DNA from: an uncultured Slackia sp.
Lineage (GTDB): Bacteria; Actinomycetota; Coriobacteriia; Coriobacteriales; Eggerthellaceae
Direction: 5' to 3'
Length of the DNA stretch: 9,319 nt
NCBI GenBank assembly: GCA_937895975.1
Contig: CALBLG010000032.1
Location: 1 to 9,319, forward strand
Below are positions 1 to 5,138 of this stretch, piece by piece. How positions within the stretch are numbered: position 1 is the stretch's first letter; each line of letters opens with the position of its first letter. Below the pieces are notes generated by a model. It was not told where the DNA came from. It saw only the letters and a program-made list of their open reading frames with translations, and ran no database searches. The translations under genes and the position numbers were made by a program.

Positions 1-1
1 C

Positions 2-27
2 AAGGCCGCTCTTCGGAGCGGCCTTTT
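2..27 (+). terminator. Rho-independent terminator of a gene left of the window
   Basis: A perfect 10-bp stem (AAGGCCGCTC pairing with GAGCGGCCTT) closes on a TTCG tetraloop with a C-G closing pair, and the 3' side runs into TTTT. The T-run lies on the + strand, so it ends a rightward transcript whose gene is outside the window. On the - strand the hairpin would be followed only by TTG, so bidirectional use is unlikely to be efficient. Confidence 0.85.
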
Positions 28-33
28 CGTACC

Positions 34-194
34 CGTAGCTCCATGGCACCTTGGGCGCTTGTCTACGGGCACAGCGGGCTACCGTTCGCCTATGGCTCAC
101 TATGCGCCCGCTTGGCGGCGTTTCGTATTGGAATGAAGAGCAAATATGAACGCCGACGCCCTAGGACAAGCGCCCAAGGTGCCATGGAGCTACG
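34..194. repeat. 161-bp element with 30-bp perfect inverted repeat and two nested hairpins
   Basis: Bases 34-63 and 165-194 are exact reverse complements (30 bp, no mismatch). After a 3-base mismatch the pairing resumes at 67-70/158-161 (GGGC/GCCC). The interior folds into two further arms, 73-79/106-112 (AGCGGGC/GCCCGCT) and 116-122/149-155 (CGGCGTT/AACGCCG). As RNA or single-stranded DNA this gives a Y shape: a long stem with two side hairpins. It has no gene with a ribosome binding site and no obvious target-site duplication. Candidates are a MITE-like element with terminal inverted repeats, an invertible segment, or a structured RNA. The sequence alone does not decide between them. It lies between two converging terminators, a neutral place for an insertion. 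Confidence 0.75.
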
Positions 195-373
195 TGAAAC
201 TTACGATACTTCCCGATTGCCCCGTGGGTGCTAAGGTTCGTCTGTGCTTCACGCTTGATCTTTATTCAAAAGTTAAGTGCAGCCAGGTGAGCGCATAGTG
301 AAGTCGAAGGCGAAGTGGTAGCGAACTGCAGCCCTTGACACTCACGGTGCGAAATTCGGGAACGGCTGGGCGT
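195..373. other. Intergenic stretch with no recognisable gene
   Basis: This completes the gene-free region 1-422. It has no reading frame with a ribosome binding site and no good promoter. TTGACA occurs at 335-340 on the + strand, but no -10 box follows at 16-18 bases. A short AT-richer patch (about 254-278) and the six-base pair CTTCAC/GTGAAG are the only local structure seen. Confidence 0.5.
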
Positions 374-400
374 AAAAAAGGCGCCCCGAAGGACGCCTTT
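374..400 (-). terminator. Rho-independent terminator of sstT
   Basis: Read on the - strand, AAAGGCG pairs with CGCCTTT, extended by a U-G and two C-G pairs to a TTCG loop, then runs into six Ts. It starts 22 nt after the sstT stop codon, the expected place. Like the terminator at 2-27 it uses a UUCG tetraloop. The two terminators face each other and isolate the inverted-repeat element. Confidence 0.88.
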
Positions 401-422
401 GGTTGCGATGAAGCGAGGGCGC

Positions 423-1676
423 TTATTTCTCCCAGCTCTTGGGATCGATTTGCACGCCTTGCTTGGTGAGCTTGCGGAACTCAGAGGCGGCGGTGAACAT
501 AACGTCAGATGCGGAGTTCAGTGCGGTCTCGCAGGAGTCCTGGATAACGCCGATGATGAAGCCGACGCCCACGACCTGCATGGCGATATCGTTCGGGATG
601 CCGAACAGCGAACAGGCCAACGGTATCAGCAGCAGCGAGCCGCCGGCGACGCCCGATGCGCCGCAGGCAGACACGGCCGCGAGAACCGACAGGATGACGG
701 CGGTCGGGATGTCTACCGTGATGCCCAGGGTGTTGGCTGCAGCGAGCGCCATGACGGTAATAGTGACCGCCGCGCCGCCCATGTTGATGGTGGCGCCCAG
801 CGGAATGGACACGCCGTAGGTGTCTTTGTTCAGATGCAGTTTCTGGCACAGCGTCATGTTCACCGGAATGTTGGCGGCAGAGCTGCGGGTGAAAAACGCC
901 GTGAGGCCCGATTCGCGCAGGCAGCGCAGAACCAGCGGATAAGGGTTGGTCTTCGAGATGACGGCAATCATGACGGGGTAGGCGACGAAGGCCACGAACA
1001 ACATGCAGCCAACCAACACCAGCAGCAGCTGGCCGTACTCGGTGAAGATTTCGATGCCGTTTGTGGAAACCGCGTCGTACACCAAGCCGAAGATGCCGAA
1101 CGGCGCGAAGCTGATGATCCAGCGCACCACGGTGGCGATGGCATCGGAAATGTTGGTGAAGACGGCTTTGGTGGCCTCGGCGGCAACGCGCAGGGCGACG
1201 CCAATCAGCACGCCCCAGGCAAGGATGCCCAGGTAGTTCGCATTGGCGAGCGAATCGACGGGGTTTGCCACCACGTTCATGAGCAGCGTTTCCAGAACCT
1301 CGGTGATGCCCGACGGGGCGGCTTTCTCGGCCGCGTCGACGCCGGAAAGCGTCAGCTCGATCGGGAACAGCTGCGAGGCGATGACGGCCACGAGCGCCGA
1401 CAGAAATGTGCCGAACACATACATTATGATGATGGTCTTCATGGAGCCGTCGGCTTTGGCGTTGGCCAGCGCAGCAATAACCAGGAAGAACACCAGGATA
1501 GGCGCGACGGCCTTCAAAGCGCCGACGAATAGAGCGCCCAAAATGGTGATTCCCGCGATGGGCGATGATCCATCGGCATTCGGGAAGATGACGCCCAAAA
1601 TGGCGCCGATGATCAGGAATACCAGGATTCTCTTGATCAGGCTGATTTCGTTCCACTTGTTCCAAAGAGCTTTCAA
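423..1676 (-). CDS. sstT: SstT, serine/threonine:Na+ symporter (DAACS family)
   Basis: Predicted 417-residue inner-membrane carrier that imports L-serine and L-threonine with Na+; the E. coli protein is 414 residues. Family motifs occur in order: TRSSAANIPVNM (residues 263-274), the TM7 segment IPLGATINMGGAAV (about 291-304), the re-entrant loop SACGASGVAGGS (336-347), and the TM8 signature IQDSCETALNSASD (378-391). In that last motif Glu383 sits where acidic-substrate relatives carry the substrate-binding Arg, as expected for a neutral amino acid carrier. The TTG start at 1674-1676 is chosen because AAGGAG lies five bases upstream and the resulting length fits the family. The frame stays open to an ATG at 1809-1811, but that 45-residue extension is basic, lacks a ribosome binding site and is not family-like. 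The gene has its own terminator and a 294-bp upstream gap, so it may be a single-gene unit. Function confidence is high. Confidence 0.93.
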   Translation of the reverse strand: MKALWNKWNEISLIKRILVFLIIGAILGVIFPNADGSSPIAGITILGALFVGALKAVAPILVFFLVIAALANAKADGSMKTIIIMYVFGTFLSALVAVIASQLFPIELTLSGVDAAEKAAPSGITEVLETLLMNVVANPVDSLANANYLGILAWGVLIGVALRVAAEATKAVFTNISDAIATVVRWIISFAPFGIFGLVYDAVSTNGIEIFTEYGQLLLVLVGCMLFVAFVAYPVMIAVISKTNPYPLVLRCLRESGLTAFFTRSSAANIPVNMTLCQKLHLNKDTYGVSIPLGATINMGGAAVTITVMALAAANTLGITVDIPTAVILSVLAAVSACGASGVAGGSLLLIPLACSLFGIPNDIAMQVVGVGFIIGVIQDSCETALNSASDVMFTAASEFRKLTKQGVQIDPKSWEK

Positions 1677-1681
1677 GGGAA

Positions 1682-1687
1682 CTCCTT
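1682..1687 (-). promoter_or_regulatory. Ribosome binding site fixing the sstT TTG start
   Basis: AAGGAG on the - strand, followed by TTCCC and then TTG. It is a near-perfect Shine-Dalgarno at five bases and the only good one near the 5' end, so it decides the start in favour of TTG over the upstream ATG codons. Confidence 0.8.
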
Positions 1688-1708
1688 TCTTCTTCTGCGG
1701 TGCGCGTC

Positions 1709-1742
1709 GCGGCCCCTCCGGTCGATTCCATGGAGAGGCCGC
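1709..1742 (-). promoter_or_regulatory. Leader hairpin upstream of sstT
   Basis: On the sstT-sense strand GCGGCCTCTCC pairs with GGAGGGGCCGC around a 12-base loop: 11 bp with one U-G wobble. It ends about 32 nt before the TTG start and about 20 nt before the Shine-Dalgarno. No T-run follows, so it is not a terminator as drawn. It could be a translational or mRNA-stability element. I do not recognise a known riboswitch class. Confidence 0.45.
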
Positions 1743-1796
1743 GACGAGCGCCATGGGCTGTTTACGGAATGGTAACCGCTTCATCACGCTAAAGTG

Positions 1797-1809
1797 GTGG
1801 AATTTCCAC
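1797..1809. promoter_or_regulatory. Perfect 13-bp palindrome, possible operator for sstT
   Basis: GTGGAA-A-TTCCAC (on the - strand), two 6-bp arms around one base, lies 121 bp upstream of the sstT start in a locally AT-richer patch. The size suits a dimeric regulator site. No regulator is identified and no convincing -35/-10 pair could be placed around it, so function is a guess. Confidence 0.3.
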
Positions 1810-1842
1810 AATTACAGAAATGAGATGGAAACAGCGGGACAA

Positions 1843-1932
1843 GTGGGTCAAGGGGACAGTCCCTTTGACCCAGATTCGCCAGGTTCAGAACTCGTTCGAC
1901 TGGGTCTCAAAGGGACTGTTCCCTTGACCCAC
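1843..1932. repeat. REPIN-like pair of inverted palindromic repeats
   Basis: Two ~30-bp units, 1843-1872 and 1901-1932, are inverted copies of each other with one substitution and a 2-bp insertion. Each is itself a near palindrome: GGGTCAAGGG, a short centre, then CCCTTTGACCC. A 28-bp spacer separates them. Such paired short palindromes are the hallmark of REP/REPIN (BIME) elements mobilised by RAYT-type Y1 transposases; no such gene lies in the window. The pair sits in the 3' region of the upstream symporter, 39 nt past its stop, where it could also stabilise or attenuate the transcript. Assignment to a REP family is inference. Confidence 0.75.
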
Positions 1933-1970
1933 GATGGTTACAAGCTGCGGCCGCCCCGCCTTCAGCGTCG

Positions 1971-3308
1971 CTATGCCGTTGGCGCCTCGTCCATTTCTTT
2001 GCCGGCATTGGGGTCGTTGTACACATCGAGGTCCATGCGGCCCGCGCCCTTGGCTACTACGGTGGTGCACACGGCATCGCCCGTGATGTTGACCGCGGTG
2101 CGCGTCATGTCCAGAATGCGGTCGATGCCCATGATCAGCGCAATGCCCTCGAGCGGCAAACCGACCGAGTTAAACACCATGGACAGGGTAATAAGACCGA
2201 CCGAGGGCACGCCCGCGGTGCCGATGGAGGCCAGGGTCGCCGTAGCAATAACGGTGCCGTATTCAACCGGGCCCAGCGGCACGCCGAACAGCTGCGCGGT
2301 GAACACGACGGCCACGCCCTGCATGATGGAGGTACCATCCATGTTGATGGTGGCGCCCAGCGGAATGGTGAACGATGAAATGCGGCGGTCGACGCCCATC
2401 TTGCGTTCCAGGGTTTCCATGTTCAGCGGAATAGTGGCGTTTGACGTGGCGGTTGAGAACGCGAACGCCATTACGGGGAAGAATTTCTTCAAGAACGTGA
2501 TGGGGTTCACGCGCGCAAAAATCCAAAGCATCAGCATGTACACCACCAGGCACTGCACGGCGAGCGCCAAAAGCACGCCGACCATGTATTTCACCATGGG
2601 CAGAAATGCCTCGAAGCCTACATTGGCAAACGTGCGCGACAGCAGGCAGAATACGCCAATGGGAGCCACGTACATCACGATGGACGTCATCTTCATCATG
2701 ATGTCGTTGAACTGCTCGAAGAAGCGGTGCACGGTTTCCACCTTGCGGCCCATGATAGAGATGATGATGCCCACGAACAGCGCGAAGAAAATCACAGCCA
2801 GCATGTCGCCGGACGCCAGCGCGCTGATGGGGTTCTTCGGGATGATGGACAGCAGCGTGTCGGCGATGGACTGGTTGCTGCTTTGGGCCTTGTCGAGGCT
2901 CGACGTGTCGCTCACCAGAATCGATGACATGTCGACGCCCAGGCCGGGGTTGATGAGGTTGCCCACGCACAACGCCACCGTTATGGCCAGCGCCGTGGTG
3001 CACAGGTAGAACAGCAGCGTTTTCAGTCCAATGGTGCCAAGCGTTTTCGTGTCGCCGATCGATGCCGCGCCGCACACGATGGAGCAGAACACCAGCGGCA
3101 CCACGAGCATCTGCATCAGGCGAATGAAGCCCTGGCCTATGACGTAGAACACGCCGTTGACGAAGAAATCGTCGCGTACGGTTCCAGCGGGGATGCAGTA
3201 ATGGAAAATCACGCCGCACACGATGCCGAGCGCCAGCGCGATAAGAATCACGGACGTCAGGCCAAGCTTGCGCTTCTTGGGCGATTTGTCTTGCGTTTGG
3301 GAGGTCAT
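1971..3308 (-). CDS. Dicarboxylate/amino acid:cation symporter (GltP/GltPh-like)
   Basis: 445-residue membrane carrier of the DAACS (SLC1-like) family, expected to import glutamate, aspartate or a C4-dicarboxylate with Na+ or H+. Visible motifs: STATSNATIPLNM (HP1 region, 285-297), IPLGATINMDGTSI with the NMDGT cation motif at 322-326, the HP2 loop SIGTAGVPS (361-369), and TM8 GIDRILDMTRTAVNITGD (394-411). TM8 retains the residues equivalent to GltPh Asp390, Asp394, Arg397, Thr398 and Asn401 (here D396, D400, R403, T404, N407). The Arg is the known side-chain carboxylate ligand, so an acidic substrate is predicted, unlike the neighbouring SstT. A basic cytoplasmic N-terminus precedes TM1 (about 17-38). 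The ATG is 16 nt behind the stop of the SDR gene, with only a weak AGAAAG as ribosome site, so translation may be coupled to that gene. Glutamate versus dicarboxylate cannot be settled. Confidence 0.9.
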   Translation of the reverse strand: MTSQTQDKSPKKRKLGLTSVILIALALGIVCGVIFHYCIPAGTVRDDFFVNGVFYVIGQGFIRLMQMLVVPLVFCSIVCGAASIGDTKTLGTIGLKTLLFYLCTTALAITVALCVGNLINPGLGVDMSSILVSDTSSLDKAQSSNQSIADTLLSIIPKNPISALASGDMLAVIFFALFVGIIISIMGRKVETVHRFFEQFNDIMMKMTSIVMYVAPIGVFCLLSRTFANVGFEAFLPMVKYMVGVLLALAVQCLVVYMLMLWIFARVNPITFLKKFFPVMAFAFSTATSNATIPLNMETLERKMGVDRRISSFTIPLGATINMDGTSIMQGVAVVFTAQLFGVPLGPVEYGTVIATATLASIGTAGVPSVGLITLSMVFNSVGLPLEGIALIMGIDRILDMTRTAVNITGDAVCTTVVAKGAGRMDLDVYNDPNAGKEMDEAPTA

Positions 3309-3324
3309 AGTTCGGCTTTCTACG

Positions 3325-4179
3325 TTAATCGGCCAGCATGCCGTGGACGCCCAGGTATTGCTTCACGTCGTCTTGCCACGTGGGCATGGTGAACACGCCG
3401 GTCAGGCGCATCATCAGATTGTCGAGCTCGATGCGGTAGGCTTCGGCCGGGTCTTGGCGGCCGACGAGCGTCGTGGCGGGAACGCCGGCCAGGTCGCACA
3501 CGTGCTTCGCGAACTCGAAGCGGCTGCACAGGCCCTTGTCGGCGGCGTGGAACGTGCCGAATTCGTCGGACTCGAGCGCGGCCACGATGAACGCGGCCAG
3601 CGTGTCGACCGACGTTGGGCTCGCGTATTGGTTCGTTTGAACCTCGACGGTTTTTCCTTCGCGGCATGCCTTCAGCATGCGCGCGATAAGGTCGTCCTCG
3701 TCGGCGGTATACACCCAGCTCGAACGCACGATGATGTGGCGCGTGCACAGCTCGCGCACCAATCGCTCGCCCGCCTCCTTCGATTTGCCGTAGATGTGCG
3801 GCGGCAGCGTTTTGTCGAACTCGTTCAGCGGGTGGGCGATAACGCCGGGGAACAAATCGTCGGTGGAAAGGTGCACGAGCGTCGCGCCGGCGCTTGTGGC
3901 CGCGATGGCCAGGTTGCGCGCGCCGAGCGCATTGATTTTGTATGCGGCGTCGGGGTTGGCGTCGGCATCGGTCTTCTTCGCCATGGCGGCGCAGTTGATG
4001 ATGACCTCGGGGCGGTATGTTTCCGCGTGCTCTGTCACGGTTGCCAGGTCGGTGACGTCGACGTCGGTGTCGGTGGGGATGATGGTGTAGCGCGAATGGT
4101 CGAGCGTGTGCTCGATGGCGCGCCCGAGTCGTCCGTTGGCGCCTGCGATCCAGACAACGGTTTTCGGTTCGATGAACAT
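3325..4179 (-). CDS. RmlD-like SDR oxidoreductase (dTDP-4-dehydrorhamnose reductase family)
   Basis: 284-residue cytoplasmic NAD(P)-dependent extended-SDR protein, near the usual size of RmlD. Seen: the Rossmann glycine motif GANGRLG (13-19), NCAAMAKKTDAD (62-73) matching the RmlD NCAA-T-VD region, the STD of LSTDDLFPG (105-107), the catalytic YGKSK with Tyr130 and Lys134, SSWVY (153-157), and a C-terminal PTWQDDVKQYL resembling the RmlD tail. RmlD usually reads STDYVF where this reads STDDLF, so the substrate may differ. No rmlA, rmlB or rmlC lies nearby, so reduction of dTDP-4-dehydrorhamnose is only one possibility; RmlD-fold proteins also include non-sugar and regulatory members. The ATG at 4177-4179 follows GGAAGGAA at good spacing; an in-frame ATG 12 codons earlier lacks a site. 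First gene of a two-gene unit with the symporter. The fold is certain, the reaction is not. Confidence 0.85.
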   Translation of the reverse strand: MFIEPKTVVWIAGANGRLGRAIEHTLDHSRYTIIPTDTDVDVTDLATVTEHAETYRPEVIINCAAMAKKTDADANPDAAYKINALGARNLAIAATSAGATLVHLSTDDLFPGVIAHPLNEFDKTLPPHIYGKSKEAGERLVRELCTRHIIVRSSWVYTADEDDLIARMLKACREGKTVEVQTNQYASPTSVDTLAAFIVAALESDEFGTFHAADKGLCSRFEFAKHVCDLAGVPATTLVGRQDPAEAYRIELDNLMMRLTGVFTMPTWQDDVKQYLGVHGMLAD

Positions 4180-4183
4180 GGGG

Positions 4184-4191
4184 TTCCTTCC
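4184..4191 (-). promoter_or_regulatory. Ribosome binding site of the RmlD-like gene
   Basis: GGAAGGAA on the - strand, then CCCC and ATG. It selects the ATG at 4177-4179 over the in-frame ATG further upstream. Confidence 0.7.
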
Positions 4192-4214
4192 ATGCGGGTA
4201 TACGAAACCGCACA

Positions 4215-4220
4215 AGTATA
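4215..4220 (-). promoter_or_regulatory. Candidate -10 box for the RmlD-like/symporter operon
   Basis: TATACT on the - strand (5 of 6 to TATAAT), 35 nt before the ATG, giving a leader of roughly 28 nt. The -35 side is poor (TGCTTT at 17 bp). A second CGTATAC copy lies closer to the gene at 4198-4204. Confidence 0.4.
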
Positions 4221-4280
4221 CGCCACTTCAGCGCGCTAAAGCATAGGTTTAACAATCGTCGCTGCTTGTTGATTGCGCTG

Positions 4281-4300
4281 GGTCGGCGGCTATCCCGACC
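4281..4300. promoter_or_regulatory. Short inverted repeat in the divergent intergenic region
   Basis: GGTCGG and CCGACC flank an 8-base loop. No T-run follows on either strand, so it is not a terminator. It sits about midway between the divergent start codons and could be an operator or chance in GC-rich DNA. Confidence 0.25.
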
Positions 4301-4337
4301 TCGACTGGTATCCGTCACCAAGAACCACGTGGAACGT

Positions 4338-4359
4338 CCTGACATTTACCTGACTTATT
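4338..4359 (-). promoter_or_regulatory. Candidate OmpR-type operator upstream of the response regulator gene
   Basis: On the + strand two copies of CCTGAC begin at 4338 and 4349, exactly 11 bp apart, each followed by an AT-rich half. On the - strand the pair matches the tandem site before the ABC operon at 16 of 22 positions; the shared core is GTMAGGYAAAYGTMAGG. An 11-bp period of direct half-sites is what OmpR/PhoB-family dimers bind. It lies 34 bp upstream of the possible -10 of the regulator gene, which suggests autoregulation. Its orientation points the other way, toward the RmlD-like operon, so that target is also open. Confidence 0.55.
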
Positions 4360-4392
4360 CCGCATGGAGCGCTTGCCGTGGCTTAGCCGTGG

Positions 4393-4398
4393 AATAAT
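4393..4398 (+). promoter_or_regulatory. Candidate -10 box for the response regulator operon
   Basis: AATAAT (5 of 6 to consensus), 24 nt before the ATG. The best -35, TTGCCG at 4373-4378, is only 14 bp away, shorter than normal. That would fit an activator-dependent promoter driven from the 11-bp repeats upstream, but this is inference. Confidence 0.3.
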
Positions 4399-4421
4399 GA
4401 AGCGTGGAAAAGGGGGTGCTC

Positions 4422-5135
4422 ATGGTTGAGAAGAGCTTGCGGGATAAGCGCATATTGGTGGTGGACGACGAGCCTCAGTTGCGTCGCATGATTGTCGATG
4501 TGCTTCGCGCGGAGGGCTTTCGTGATGTCGTGCAGGCGGGCTCGGTGATGGAGGCGCTTTCGGTGTTTCGGCAAACGTCGCCGCAGCTTGCCGTGCTCGA
4601 CGTGATGCTTCCCGATGGCGATGGGTTCACGCTGTGCGAGTACCTGCGCTCGCTTTCGACCGGAGCGCCCTTGCCGGTCATCTTCCTCACTGCGAAAAAC
4701 GAGACCGAAGACAGGCTCGCGGGGCTTCGCACAGGGGCTGACGACTATATTCCAAAGCCCTTTTCGCCGCAGGAGCTGGTGTTGCGCATATGCGCGGTGC
4801 TGCGTCGGTGCTACCCGGCCGATCCCGATGTGATCGAGCTTTCCGCGTGCACGCTCGATTTGGCGAATGCCGAGGCGCGCAAGGCGACGGGCGAGCGGGT
4901 GGCGCTTACCGTGAAAGAACGCGACATTCTGTCGGCGCTCGCGCGCAACGCGAACCGCATCGTGACGACCGAGGCCTTGTGTCAGGCTGCGTGGGGCGAC
5001 AGCTTCGGCTATGCGCAATCGCTCATGACGCACGTGCGTCGCATTCGCGAGAAAATCGAGGCCGATCCGTCGCATCCGGCGTCGCTTGTCACGGCGAAGG
5101 GTCTTGGCTACAAGCTCGTTGTTCGGGAGCGCTAG
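4422..5135 (+). CDS. OmpR/PhoB-family response regulator
   Basis: 237-residue cytoplasmic DNA-binding regulator. The receiver domain (about 10-125) shows the acidic pocket DDE (15-17), the phospho-acceptor Asp60 in LAVLDVMLPDGDG, the switch Thr90 (FLTAK) and Lys112 in the PKPF motif. The C-terminal winged helix (about 140-235) has TLTVKERDIL-type spacing, a recognition-helix segment SLMTHVRRIREKIE and the closing hairpin VTAKGLGYKLV typical of OmpR members. The ATG at 4422 follows AGGGGGTG at four bases; a GTG 18 nt earlier lacks a comparable site. The kinase gene follows after three bases, so they form one transcript. The 11-bp phased repeats before this gene and before the ABC operon are the natural candidates for its binding sites. 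The cognate partner is surely the adjacent kinase; the regulon beyond this locus is unknown. Confidence 0.95.
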   Translation: MVEKSLRDKRILVVDDEPQLRRMIVDVLRAEGFRDVVQAGSVMEALSVFRQTSPQLAVLDVMLPDGDGFTLCEYLRSLSTGAPLPVIFLTAKNETEDRLAGLRTGADDYIPKPFSPQELVLRICAVLRRCYPADPDVIELSACTLDLANAEARKATGERVALTVKERDILSALARNANRIVTTEALCQAAWGDSFGYAQSLMTHVRRIREKIEADPSHPASLVTAKGLGYKLVVRER

Positions 5136-5138
5136 CCG

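Noticed and set aside
43..234. 63-codon + strand reading frame across the inverted repeat
   Set aside because: It has no ribosome binding site, its ends are formed by the two repeat arms, and its protein resembles nothing I know.
335..340. TTGACA as a promoter -35 box
   Set aside because: No -10-like hexamer 16-18 bases downstream, and it would drive transcription into the sstT terminator with no gene to serve.
1677..1811. 45-residue N-terminal extension of SstT from an upstream ATG
   Set aside because: No ribosome site at that ATG, the extension holds the leader hairpin, and the TTG start gives the family length with AAGGAG at five bases.
1843..1932. The palindrome pair as the start of a CRISPR array
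   Set aside because: The units are inverted, not direct, there are only two of them, and each is nearly fully palindromic.
1243..3009. 588-codon + strand reading frame opposite sstT and the symporter
   Set aside because: It is a mirror of two clear carrier genes in GC-rich DNA, spans the intergenic repeats, and has no start signal or recognisable domain.
4325..4332. CCACGTGG palindrome next to the regulator operator
   Set aside because: An 8-bp palindrome in GC-rich DNA is weak evidence, and the 11-bp repeats beside it are a better explanation for control here.
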